Source: OAS926 sp035503715 (GTDB lineage: Bacteria > Pseudomonadota > Alphaproteobacteria > Rhizobiales > Rhizobiaceae). From it: a stretch of DNA of 37,124 bases. Shown here in pieces: positions 1 through 7,466 of the stretch (the first letter of the stretch is position 1; every line of letters begins with the position of its first letter). The DNA lies in NCBI GenBank assembly GCA_035503715.1, contig DATJTE010000212.1:1-37124 (forward strand), read 5' to 3'. The notes under the pieces are model-generated. The model was not told the DNA's origin, searched no databases, and saw nothing but the letters and a program-made list of their open reading frames with translations. The translations under genes were made by a program, and so were the position numbers.

Positions 1-2
1 CC

Positions 3-1310
3 GGCCCACGGCACGCAAGTTCGACGCCAGGGAACGACACGTTTCCGGCGGCGACTGCGCTGACGAACAGCTCCGACGGCTTCGTGATCGTTACGCAGGA
101 CCCACTGGGTCTGCGTTTTCTCTACAGCGCTTATGGCCAAGCTTTCACCAAATCCGTCCCTGGCACGCTGAGCTCCGGCGGAGGCGCCTTCGCCAAGGCG
201 ATCGGGCCGCGGGTCACCCCACTCGACGACGGCGGCTTCATCGTGGCGTGGGTCGACACAACCGCAATCGAGGGCGATGGTTCGCCCGATCTCAAGGTCG
301 TGCTCCAGCGTTTCGACAAGAACTCAAATGCTGTCGGCCAGAATCTCATCATCAACAATCCCGGCGACCAGAGTCTCGAGTCGATCGCCACGCTCGACGA
401 CGGCCGTGTGATCCTCACCTACACCACCGAGACCGGCGACTCGACGGGCCAGACCAGGCTCGCTTACCGCATCATAGATCCGCGCGAACCCACGATCTTC
501 GGCACATCCCGCGCCGACAACATTGTGGGACGTCAGGATGGCAGCACCATTATTTCAGGAGCCGGTGACGATACCCTGATCGGAAGCGCGGTGGCCGATA
601 CACTGCAGGGCGAGATCGGCGCTGATACCCTCGACAGTGCCGGTGGCGACGATATTCTGAACGGCGGACTAGGACCGGACATTTTGATCGGCGGCGCCGG
701 CAAAGACATCTATGTGCTTGAGAATGGCACGGACAACGTCATCGACAGTTCGGGCATCGACACGATCACGTCGACCATAAATCGCAGCCTGTCCGGGCTC
801 TATGCGGAAGTCGAAAACCTGACCATTGTGGGAAACGCCCTGACCGGCACCGGAAATGCGTCAGCCAACGCGATCATCGGCAATGCCAAGGCCAATACGC
901 TGATCGGAAACGGCGGCGGCGACACCTTGAAGGGAGTAGGGGGCATAGACAAACTCACCGGCGGACTTGGCCTGGATAAACTCTATGGCGGAGCCAGCAA
1001 CGATATCTTTGTGTTCAACGTCGCACTGACGGCCGCCAATCGGGACATCATCTACGATTTCAATGTGGGCAATGACACGATCCAGCTGGAAAACGCAGTG
1101 TTCACGCAGGTCGGCCCAGTTGGCCCGTTGCGGGCAATGGCATTTAAGCTTTCCACCCAGGTGAAGGACGCGGACGACCGCATTATCTACAACAAGACAA
1201 CGGGCGGCGTTTTCTACGACAGCGACGGTTCGGGCACGGCGGCGCCGATCCTTTTCGCCACGCTGATGAACAAGCCGGTGGTCACGGCGGCGGATTTTGT
1301 CGTGATCTGA
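3..1310 (+). CDS. RTX calcium-binding repeat protein, 3' part (type I secreted)
   Basis: The reading frame is already open at the first bases of the window and reaches TGA at 1308-1310, so the gene is cut by the window edge; a GTG at 84 is probably internal. About the first 45 codons after the edge continue into a segment rich in acidic and beta-forming residues. Glycine/aspartate nonapeptides of the GGxGxDxLxG type follow in two blocks (about 550-700 and 870-1000), for example GAGDDTLIG, GGAGKDIYV and GGLGLDKLYGG. The C-terminal ~100 residues (VFNVALTAANRDIIYDF, then FYDSDGSG and a hydrophobic ending FVVI) resemble the end of RTX proteins, which carry an uncleaved C-terminal secretion signal. 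Known of the family: such repeats bind calcium after export through a TolC/HlyBD-type channel. No exporter genes are in view. Substrate or adhesive role cannot be told from this part. Confidence 0.85.
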   Translation, partial: GPRHASSTPGNDTFPAATALTNSSDGFVIVTQDPLGLRFLYSAYGQAFTKSVPGTLSSGGGAFAKAIGPRVTPLDDGGFIVAWVDTTAIEGDGSPDLKVVLQRFDKNSNAVGQNLIINNPGDQSLESIATLDDGRVILTYTTETGDSTGQTRLAYRIIDPREPTIFGTSRADNIVGRQDGSTIISGAGDDTLIGSAVADTLQGEIGADTLDSAGGDDILNGGLGPDILIGGAGKDIYVLENGTDNVIDSSGIDTITSTINRSLSGLYAEVENLTIVGNALTGTGNASANAIIGNAKANTLIGNGGGDTLKGVGGIDKLTGGLGLDKLYGGASNDIFVFNVALTAANRDIIYDFNVGNDTIQLENAVFTQVGPVGPLRAMAFKLSTQVKDADDRIIYNKTTGGVFYDSDGSGTAAPILFATLMNKPVVTAADFVVI

Positions 1311-1469
1311 CGCGGCCTCCCAAGGGCGCAAACAAAGCCCGCCAAGGGCAGGTCTACGCAACACCGGTTGCGCAGTCCCGGCGAACGCGCACCGGGATTG
1401 CGTCATATGGAATTGATCTCGTTCTCGCCAGCGGCGCCAATGCCCGCGAGGCGAGGCAAGAGCCCTCCC
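1311..1469. other. intergenic spacer between convergent genes
   Basis: No coding potential is supported here. A 6-bp stem (1357-1362 with 1367-1372, loop of four) and a weaker CCCGG/CCGGG pair (1377-1381 with 1392-1396) could help end transcription from either side, but neither is followed by a T-run, so a rho-independent terminator is not claimed. Confidence 0.4.
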
Positions 1470-2261
1470 CTATTCTCCCCGCATGCGCTGCTTGAAGAAA
1501 TCGAGGTGCTTGTCCTGCGCCTTGATCATGCGCTCGCGATAGACGCCGTAGATCTGGTCGGTGTCATGCAGCGTCACGCCGGCGATCGTCGGCGAGGCGA
1601 AGGTCGGCAGTTCGATGCCTTGCTCTCCGAGCTTCTGGGCCGTGCGGGCGACGAGTTCATGCATCATGATCATGGCGAGCACCGTCGATGATCCCGCGAC
1701 CGGCCGCGACCAGCCTTCGACCGGCACGATGGCATCCTCGATCGGCGCGCACGTGTCGATCACGATGTCGGCGGCGTCCGCCAGCCGCTTGCCGGAGGAG
1801 TGCGTGGCCGGCTTGTCGAGATTGGCCTTCGCCGTGATCGCGACCACGGTCAGGCCGCGCTTCTTGGCATAGAGCGCTGCGTCGATGCCCGACGCGTTGC
1901 GGCCGCTATGGCCGAAGATGACGATCGAGTCGCCGGGATTGAGCGGCTGGTGATCGAGGAATTTTTCGGCATAGCGCTCGGTGCGCTCCAGCCAGAGGAG
2001 CTCACGCACGCCCCCGGCGCCCAAAATGTTGTTCCACATGACGCGCGGATCTGTCAGCGGATTGAAACCGACATAGCTGCCGTAACGCGGATAGGTCTCC
2101 TGCACCGGCAGAACCGAATGACCCGAACCGTATAGGTGGATGAGCCCTTCCTTGGCGAGGCTCTCAGAGAGTGCGGCGGAAGCCTTCTCGAACGCTGCCT
2201 CGTTCTCGCTGGCGGCGCGCTCCGCGAGCTTCATCAGGCGGCTGATATAGAGCGTGGACAT
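1470..2261 (-). CDS. SIS-domain sugar-phosphate binding protein (UPF0309-like)
   Basis: A 263-aa cytoplasmic protein. The SIS (sugar isomerase) fold is visible in the glycine/serine-rich segments LIHLYGSGHSVLPVQE near the N-terminus and DSIVIFGHSGRNASGIDAAL in the middle, followed by GLTVVAIT; the serines of such loops bind the phosphate of sugar phosphates. It matches the general pattern of the UPF0309/phosphosugar isomerase group; the exact reaction is not known to me. The start at 2261 (MSTLYISRLMKLA) suits the family N-terminus; an in-frame ATG at 2282 would add seven residues and lies only 6 nt after the GntR stop. It is the last gene of the sugar operon, so a role in processing the phosphosugar made by the upstream ROK kinase is a reasonable inference. 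Confidence 0.82.
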   Translation of the reverse strand: MSTLYISRLMKLAERAASENEAAFEKASAALSESLAKEGLIHLYGSGHSVLPVQETYPRYGSYVGFNPLTDPRVMWNNILGAGGVRELLWLERTERYAEKFLDHQPLNPGDSIVIFGHSGRNASGIDAALYAKKRGLTVVAITAKANLDKPATHSSGKRLADAADIVIDTCAPIEDAIVPVEGWSRPVAGSSTVLAMIMMHELVARTAQKLGEQGIELPTFASPTIAGVTLHDTDQIYGVYRERMIKAQDKHLDFFKQRMRGE

Positions 2262-2288
2262 GGTCTTGGGTCTGCCTTTCATTGACGG

Positions 2289-3029
2289 TTAGAGCTGAAG
2301 CCGCGACCGGATTTCGTAGCGGTCGCCGCGCATGGTTGAGACGGTGTATTCGAACGGTCCGCGCTGGTCGGACGTAATGCGCTGGACGATGAAGGCCGGG
2401 CTGCCCGCTTCCACTTCGAGACGTGGAGCATCGACGGCCGCGACAGTGCCGACCCGGAAAATCTCAAGCGCCACTTTCGGGACGATGCCGAAGCGGTTCT
2501 TCAATGCCGCGTAAAGCGACGGCACCGGCTCGCGGGTTTCGACGAAACCCGGAACACGCTCGACCGGCAGATAGGCTGTCTGGATGCCGATCGGCTGGTT
2601 GTTGCCGGCGCGCAGGCGCCGCAGCATCACGACCGGGTCGCCCTCCGCGATCTCCAGCGCGATCGCCACCTCGGGAGAGGCCGGCACTTCGACCATCTCC
2701 AGCACGCGCGAGCCGACGACAAAACCGCGCTCGGCCATCTCCTGCGTGAAGCTGGTCAGGCCGCGTACGCCAGCGGTCACCGTGGAGGTGCGCACGAAGG
2801 TGCCGCGGCCATGCTCGCGGCGCAGTAGACCGGCCTCCTCGACGTTGCGCAGCGCGTGGCGGATGGTGATGCGGCTCACCCCGAGCATCTCGCAGAGCTT
2901 GCCCTCGTTGGGGAGTTGCGTACCGTCGGGCCATGTGCCGTCGGCAATGAGCGCCCGCAGCGCCTGTTCGGCCTGATGCCACAGCGGCTCGGGCCGTGAG
3001 CGATCCGCACGTGTGATATTGATCGTCAT
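2289..3029 (-). CDS. GntR-family transcriptional regulator, HutC subfamily
   Basis: A 246-aa regulator. Residues ~10-80 form the winged helix (LWHQAEQALRALIADG, then LPNEGKLCEMLGVSRITIRHAL, then the wing LLRREHGRGTFV). The rest is a UbiC-transcription-regulator-associated (UTRA) ligand domain, seen in GDPVVMLRRLRAGNNQPIGIQTAYLP and FEYTVSTMRGDRYEI, which in this family binds small effectors, often sugar phosphates. ATG at 3029 overlaps the ROK stop (ATGA), with GGAG 8 nt upstream, so the two genes are translationally coupled. The in-frame open stretch upstream of 3029 is the shadow of the kinase gene. By position it is the local regulator of the transporter operon; the candidate operator lies upstream of the binding-protein gene. 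Confidence 0.9.
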   Translation of the reverse strand: MTINITRADRSRPEPLWHQAEQALRALIADGTWPDGTQLPNEGKLCEMLGVSRITIRHALRNVEEAGLLRREHGRGTFVRTSTVTAGVRGLTSFTQEMAERGFVVGSRVLEMVEVPASPEVAIALEIAEGDPVVMLRRLRAGNNQPIGIQTAYLPVERVPGFVETREPVPSLYAALKNRFGIVPKVALEIFRVGTVAAVDAPRLEVEAGSPAFIVQRITSDQRGPFEYTVSTMRGDRYEIRSRLQL

Positions 3030-3898
3030 GACCCATTCTCCAGCCAGGCCGGATGTCCATGTGCAGCCAGCGCCGCGCCCATCAGCGCCGCGCGCGGCCC
3101 GAAATTTCCCGCCGCCAGCCGCACGTCGCGCAGATGCGGAGGCAACTGGCGTGTCAGCGCCGGCAAAACGAGCGGCCTGAACACGTCGATGCTTTCGGCA
3201 ACGCCGCCGGCAAAAACCACCAGCCGGGCGCCGGTCAGTGCGACCGCGCCTGCAAGGGCGGTGCCGAGTGAGCGCATGGGCGGCGCCAGTGCGGCCATCG
3301 CTCCTGCTTCCCCTCTCCTGGCGAGAGCAACGAGCGCCGGTCCGTAGGCGAGGCCACGATCGGCCGCGATGCGGTCGAGTGCCCGGCCAGAGGCGACGCG
3401 CTCCAGCCAGCCATGGGCGTCGTCGCCCGCATCGGTGGGGTCGGCGCACGCCCAGCCGAAGGATGCCGCAGCTCCACCTTCTCCGTGCAGGATGCGGCCA
3501 TCGGCCAGCACCGCGGACCCGATGCCGGTGCCGATCGCAAGCAGGATGGCATTCTTCGCGTCTTTCGCTGCGCCAGCCGCGGCTTCGGCAAGCAGCGACA
3601 GTTGCGCGTCATTGCCGAGCGCGATCCGCAAACCAGGAAACAGACTGGCAAGATCGACACCGTCGAGGAATGGCAGATTGGGGATCCAATTGCACACCGT
3701 GCCTCGGGCAAGACCGGGAACGGCGACACCCAGACGATCGGTGCTGTGTTCGGCAATAAGCGCCTCGATCCGGCCGCGAAATGTATCGAGATCGCGCGGC
3801 GCGTCCCAGCGGCCGAGCGGCAGCGGTTCAACCGCCGCGTCCCGCGCCAGTGCCGCACGCAAATTGGTGCCGCCGAGATCGATGGCCAGCGCGCTCAT
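3026..3898 (-). CDS. ROK-family sugar kinase, zinc motif missing
   Basis: A 290-aa protein with the N-terminal ATP-phosphate loop of the actin-like kinase fold (AIDLGGTNLRAAL, residues 5-17), a likely catalytic aspartate in ALGNDAQLSL (D97) and the second glycine-rich loop GTGIGSAVLADGRILHGEGG (~123-142). Known ROK kinases phosphorylate glucose, N-acetylglucosamine or N-acetylmannosamine and usually carry GE-IGH followed by CxCGxxGCxE, which binds zinc. Here the corresponding stretch reads GAAASFGWACADPTD, without the Glu, the His or the cysteine cluster. Start ATG 3898 overlaps the upstream permease stop as ATGA. The kinase would phosphorylate the sugar brought in by the adjacent transporter; substrate unknown. 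Confidence 0.85.
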   Translation of the reverse strand: MSALAIDLGGTNLRAALARDAAVEPLPLGRWDAPRDLDTFRGRIEALIAEHSTDRLGVAVPGLARGTVCNWIPNLPFLDGVDLASLFPGLRIALGNDAQLSLLAEAAAGAAKDAKNAILLAIGTGIGSAVLADGRILHGEGGAAASFGWACADPTDAGDDAHGWLERVASGRALDRIAADRGLAYGPALVALARRGEAGAMAALAPPMRSLGTALAGAVALTGARLVVFAGGVAESIDVFRPLVLPALTRQLPPHLRDVRLAAGNFGPRAALMGAALAAHGHPAWLENGS

Positions 3899-4752
3899 CC
3901 CTTGACACCCGTGCTGACGAGGCTGTCGACGAAGAAGCGCTGCAGGAAGACAAAGAGGACAAGCGGCGGCAGAACTGCGAGCGTCGCGCCAGCCATCACC
4001 AGCCCGGTGTTCATCGCGCCGCGATTGTAGCTGAGCAGCCGTCCGAGGCTGAGCACGATCGGGTAATCCGCCGTGTTGCCCTGGAGCACGGTGAGCGGCC
4101 ACAGATAGGTGTTCCAGTGATAGACGAAGGCAAAGAGCGCAAGTGCTGCGATCGCCGGGATCACGGTCGGCGCGACGATGGAAAAGACGATGCGCAGTTC
4201 CGACGCGCCATCCATGCGCGCCGCATCGATCAGTTCATCCGGCACGCCGGAGATGAATTGGCGCATCAAGAAGATGCCGAACGCGTTGGCGAGATTGGGC
4301 ACGATCACGCCGATCAGGCTGGCGTTGAAGCCCATATTGGTGACCAGACGATAGAGCGGGATCAGCGTCACGATCGGCGGCAGGAACATGGTGGCGATCA
4401 GCACGGCGAACAGCCCGTCGCGGCCACGGAAGCGGTATTTTGCGAAAGCGTAGCCCGCCATGATCGAGGTGACGAGGATGCCGGCCGTCGTGACCGTCGC
4501 GATGATGAAGGAATTCAGGAAGGAGCGACGCGCGTCGATGACGCCCGCCACCTCGCTGTATGCGGACATGTTCGGCGTGGCGGGAAACCACACCGGCGGC
4601 GTCTGCATGCTTTCGGCCGGCGTCTTCAGGCTCGACAACACCATCCAGATCAGCGGGAACGCTGCAACGACCGCAATCGCAATGATGGCGAACAGAAGCA
4701 GTACGTCGGCCTTGTTGGGACGTGGCCCACCGAAGATGATGCCAGCGGCCAT
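3895..4752 (-). CDS. carbohydrate ABC transporter permease, MalG/UgpE type
   Basis: A 285-aa inner-membrane protein with six predicted membrane helices, the first in ADVLLLFAIIAIAVVAAFPLIWMVLSSLK. The EAA loop that docks onto the ATPase is visible as PDELIDAARMDGASELRIVFSIVAPTVIP (A-A-x-x-D-G-A), and the YLWPLTVLQ/NTADYPIVLSLG segment is typical of the MalG side of CUT1 importers. It begins one nucleotide after the stop of the first permease and ends in an ATGA overlap with the kinase. It pairs with the 4754-5644 product to form the channel. The substrate is not determined by the sequence. Confidence 0.92.
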   Translation of the reverse strand: MAAGIIFGGPRPNKADVLLLFAIIAIAVVAAFPLIWMVLSSLKTPAESMQTPPVWFPATPNMSAYSEVAGVIDARRSFLNSFIIATVTTAGILVTSIMAGYAFAKYRFRGRDGLFAVLIATMFLPPIVTLIPLYRLVTNMGFNASLIGVIVPNLANAFGIFLMRQFISGVPDELIDAARMDGASELRIVFSIVAPTVIPAIAALALFAFVYHWNTYLWPLTVLQGNTADYPIVLSLGRLLSYNRGAMNTGLVMAGATLAVLPPLVLFVFLQRFFVDSLVSTGVKG

Positions 4753-4753
4753 C

Positions 4754-5644
4754 TCAGTCCCCCTCGTCCCGGCGCGCCATCGCGAAGATCAGCACGATGA
4801 CGACGATCAGCGAGAGCATCAGCATGACGGCCATGGCGGAACCGAGACCACCGTCGGCGCGCTCGATGCCGACGCGGCGGATGTGGTAGGTCAGAACGTT
4901 CGTCGCGTTGGCCGGCCCGCCTTGCGTGATCAGCGCCACCGGCTCGAACACCTGCACGGCGTTAATCACCGCGATCACCGTGCTGAACAGCAAGGTGCGG
5001 CGCAACAGCGGCAGCGTCACGCTGAAGAACTCCTGGACGCGGCTCGCTCCATCGATCCGCGCGGCTTCATAGAGCTGCACGGGAATCTGCGTCAGCCCGG
5101 CGATGACGAGCACCGTGAAATAGCCGACCTGCTGCCAGACATTGAGGATGACGATCGAGACCAGCGCCGTGCCTGGCGCCGACAGCCAGGGTTGCGGGCC
5201 GATGCCGACCACGGAGAGGATCTGGTTGATCGGGCCTTCGGTCGGCGAATAGAGCTTCGACCAGACCAACGCCACCGCCATCATCGGCACCATGTAGGTG
5301 GAAAACAGAACCGCGCGCAAAGCGTGGCCGCCCGCGACGCGGGTCTGGTGGACGAGAAGCCCGAGCCCCACCGAGAGCGGCAGAATGATCGCGACCGAGA
5401 GACCGGTGTAGATCGCGGTGTTCAGGAAGGCGCGCTTGAAGTCGCGTCCGACGGACAGCGGGCCGAACAGATCTTCGTAATTGCGCAAGCCCGCGAAACG
5501 CGCGGTCGCAAAGCCGGTCTGCGTCGACCAGTCGTGGAACGACAGCCAGATCGTCAGTACCATCGGCACGAAGATGAAGACCGCGATCAGCGAGACCGCG
5601 GGCGTCAGCATCAGCCAGATCGAGGCGGTTCGCGAGTTCGTCAT
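4754..5644 (-). CDS. carbohydrate ABC transporter permease, MalF/UgpA type
   Basis: A 296-aa inner-membrane protein starting MTNSRTASIWLMLTPAVSL, with a first helix in LIAVFIFVPMVLTIWLSFHDW and five more downstream. The ATPase-docking loop is seen as PVQLYEAARIDGASRVQEFFSVTLPLLRRT. The length and the LRNYEDLF element before helix 2 are standard for the MalF/UgpA partner in CUT1 sugar importers. Its gene sits 61 nt downstream of the binding-protein gene, the gap being mostly a strong hairpin, and is followed after one nucleotide by the second permease. Confidence 0.92.
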   Translation of the reverse strand: MTNSRTASIWLMLTPAVSLIAVFIFVPMVLTIWLSFHDWSTQTGFATARFAGLRNYEDLFGPLSVGRDFKRAFLNTAIYTGLSVAIILPLSVGLGLLVHQTRVAGGHALRAVLFSTYMVPMMAVALVWSKLYSPTEGPINQILSVVGIGPQPWLSAPGTALVSIVILNVWQQVGYFTVLVIAGLTQIPVQLYEAARIDGASRVQEFFSVTLPLLRRTLLFSTVIAVINAVQVFEPVALITQGGPANATNVLTYHIRRVGIERADGGLGSAMAVMLMLSLIVVIVLIFAMARRDEGD

Positions 5645-5661
5645 TCAATCGGACCAAGATC

Positions 5662-5694
5662 GTGCCGGCGCGCGACCATAACGCGCGCCGGCAC
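5662..5694 (-). promoter_or_regulatory. 13-bp perfect intercistronic hairpin
   Basis: Arms 5662-5674 and 5682-5694 are exactly complementary with a 7-nt loop (5675-5681). The hairpin fills most of the 61-nt gap between the binding-protein stop and the first permease start, and has no T-run after it. Inference: it protects the 3' end of the binding-protein message or partly stops transcription, giving more binding protein than permease, as known for malE-malF. Confidence 0.75.
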
Positions 5695-5705
5695 CGCCTG
5701 GGAGG

Positions 5706-6986
5706 TTACTTCGCAGCGCGTTCGAGGATCGACGTCGCGTCGGCCTGCGCGTTTTTCTGCGCGTCCTCGGCGGAGACCTGTCCGTATTCGAGCTGCTCCA
5801 CCACCTGCTGCAGGGCTTCGGAAAACTCCTGCCCGCCGAGCACGATGGGGAACCCTTGCGCGTTGGCGAGCGTCGACACGTAACCTTCAAGGAAGGGCCG
5901 GCCGAGCGCGTCCTTGTAGGCCGCGACGTCGGAGGTGCGCGACGGCAGGATGCCCATCGACTGCAGGATGTCAGCCATCGCGGAGGCGCCGTTCTTGCCG
6001 GACTCCGGCCCGTTCAGCCAGGCGAGGAAATCCCACGCCGCTTTCTGCTGCTCGGCACCCGCGCCGGCATTCACGACCGTCTGCCAGGAGTAGGAAATCG
6101 AGCGGGCGGTGTCGCCGCTCGGGCCGACGGGGATCGGCGCTGTGCCGATGTTCTCGAAACCCTCGCCCATGCCGGCCTTCAGCGCGCTCTCCCACCAGTT
6201 CGCCATTATGATCATGCCGGTCTTGCCGGAGACGAAATTGTCGATGAAGGGGCCGGTGGTGTTGGCGTCGGCGGTGCCCATCGCCGGAACCGTGTAGCCT
6301 TCCTTGACCATGGTCTCGTAGAGCTGGAAGGTCTCCAGTGCCTGTTTGCTGTCGAGCTTCGGCTTGCCGCCTTCGATCAACTGGCCGCCATTCGAGACGA
6401 GCAGCGACGAGAACGGGTGGATCACGCCGGCAGCCCAGGAGTTGATCAGGCCGAAACCTTGCCGCCCGGCAGATGCGTCGGTCAGCTTCTTGGCGGCGTC
6501 CTTCAACTCGTCCCAGGTCTTCGGCGGCGCGGCGATGCCCGCTTCGGCAAACAGCTTCTTGTTGTAGTTCAGCGCGTAGACATTGATTTCGTTCGGGATG
6601 CCGTAAACCTTGCCGTCGACGCTTGCGGCGGCCGCGATGCCGGCCGGCCAGTTGGCGGTCACGTCGCTCGCCACGGCGTCCGGCGCCGGCGTCACCAGCC
6701 CGTCCTTCACCAGCGCCGGCAGCCACAGATCGTAGATGCTGGCAATCGTCGGACCGTCCGTACCGCCCGAGCGAATGGTGGTCAGCAGGTCGCCGAACGG
6801 CACCGCGCGGACCGAAACCGTGACACCCGGATGGGCGGCAGTGTAGTCGCCGGCGGCCTTTTCGAGGAGCGCGACCGTCTCCGGCGCCCAGTGCGTGAGG
6901 TAGGTCAGTTCAACATTCTGCGCGCTCGCCGGCAGCGGCATCAGCGCGGCGGCGGCGGCCATCCAAAGTCTGAAAGTTCGAGTCAT
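5706..6986 (-). CDS. sugar ABC transporter periplasmic binding protein (family 1)
   Basis: A 426-aa protein. Residues 1-22 (MTRTFRLWMAAAAALMPLPASA) form a signal peptide ending in ASA before QNVELTYLTHW. The mature part has family-1 features: AAGDYTAAHPGVTVSVRAVPF near the start, the DLWLPALVKDGLV segment, GIPNEINVYALNYNKKLFAEAGI (a very typical CUT1 stretch) and PPKTWDELKDAAKKL. It is the first gene of a six-gene minus-strand operon and supplies the substrate specificity. No ATPase is encoded in the cluster, so a shared MsmK/UgpC-type ATPase from elsewhere must energise the importer (inference). Confidence 0.93.
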   Translation of the reverse strand: MTRTFRLWMAAAAALMPLPASAQNVELTYLTHWAPETVALLEKAAGDYTAAHPGVTVSVRAVPFGDLLTTIRSGGTDGPTIASIYDLWLPALVKDGLVTPAPDAVASDVTANWPAGIAAAASVDGKVYGIPNEINVYALNYNKKLFAEAGIAAPPKTWDELKDAAKKLTDASAGRQGFGLINSWAAGVIHPFSSLLVSNGGQLIEGGKPKLDSKQALETFQLYETMVKEGYTVPAMGTADANTTGPFIDNFVSGKTGMIIMANWWESALKAGMGEGFENIGTAPIPVGPSGDTARSISYSWQTVVNAGAGAEQQKAAWDFLAWLNGPESGKNGASAMADILQSMGILPSRTSDVAAYKDALGRPFLEGYVSTLANAQGFPIVLGGQEFSEALQQVVEQLEYGQVSAEDAQKNAQADATSILERAAK

Positions 6987-7034
6987 CCTTGCTCTCCCAT
7001 TGGGACCGCATGCAGCGTTCCGATCACAAAATAG

Positions 7035-7042
7035 GTTATAAC
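7035..7042. promoter_or_regulatory. candidate operator GTTATAAC upstream of the sugar operon
   Basis: A perfect 8-bp palindrome inside an A/T-rich patch (about 7028-7053) that contrasts with the GC-rich surroundings, about 50 nt upstream of the binding-protein start. GntR-family operators are short GT...AC palindromes, so the operon-encoded HutC-type regulator is a natural candidate to bind here. The centre is AT rather than the TA of the common HutC consensus, so the assignment is an inference. The same patch probably holds the minus-strand promoter; I could not fix -35 and -10 boxes. Confidence 0.4.
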
Positions 7043-7203
7043 AACATAATCTCTTGCGTGTAAATGCGAGATGTAGCCGCCGAGTGACGGCGGAGTATTG
7101 TCAGCGGGAAAAGCCGTGTTTCACCCGCCACGGTGCCGCATGAGGTTGTTTCGGCATGAACAACTCGGTTAGGGTCCGCGCCACGCTCGAAGAGGTCGAC
7201 AGG

Positions 7204-7398
7204 ATGACGAGAACCGCCCTGATTATCATCGCCTTGACGCTCGCCGGCTGCGGCGGGTCAGGCCCGGTCTATCGCGGCGAACCGCCGGCCGGCATGACCG
7301 CCCGTCAGTACGAGTGCAAGCTTATGGGACGGGACTGTTCGGTGGTGACGGAGAGGTCCACCGTATCGAGGAACCCCGGGCCGAATGGCGTATTCTAG
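7204..7398 (+). CDS. small predicted lipoprotein, 64 aa
   Basis: The start at ATG 7204 gives MTRTALIIIALTLAGCGGSG: a short positively charged end, a hydrophobic core and a lipobox LAGC with the lipidation cysteine at residue 16. A GAGG ribosome-binding site lies about 9 nt upstream. An in-frame ATG at 7156 would put 16 hydrophilic residues before the signal and is less likely. The mature part (about 48 residues, with two more cysteines in YECKLMGRDCSVV) matches no family I recognise. Such small lipoproteins are common in Rhizobiales. It stands 68 nt before map and may be co-transcribed with it. Confidence 0.72.
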   Translation: MTRTALIIIALTLAGCGGSGPVYRGEPPAGMTARQYECKLMGRDCSVVTERSTVSRNPGPNGVF

Positions 7399-7444
7399 GC
7401 CCGCCTCAGCCCGTTGGCTTGCCTTCGGTCTTGAATACGCCTCA

Positions 7445-7463
7445 CGCTGATGTCACATCAGCG
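7445..7463. promoter_or_regulatory. 19-bp palindrome directly upstream of map start
   Basis: The sequence CGCTGATGTCACATCAGCG has 9-bp arms (7445-7453, 7455-7463) around one base. It ends 3 nt before the map start codon (7467). As RNA it can fold into an 8-bp stem with a TCA loop that occupies the place where a ribosome-binding site should be; as DNA it looks like an operator. Which of the two applies is not known. Confidence 0.5.
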
Positions 7464-7466
7464 CCA

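Noticed and set aside
550..1000. Tandem DNA repeats or a CRISPR-like array in the RTX region
   Set aside because: Periodicity is at the protein level (glycine-rich nonapeptides); the DNA repeats are imperfect and there are no spacers. No CRISPR array was seen anywhere in the window.
2289..3449. An N-terminally extended GntR protein of 386 residues, suggesting a fusion
   Set aside because: The extra N-terminus is only another frame of the ROK kinase gene. ATG 3029 has a ribosome-binding site and gives the normal family start.
4460..6211. A 583-codon plus-strand frame
   Set aside because: Antisense to the permease and binding-protein genes of the sugar operon; low-complexity Arg/Asp composition and no domain.
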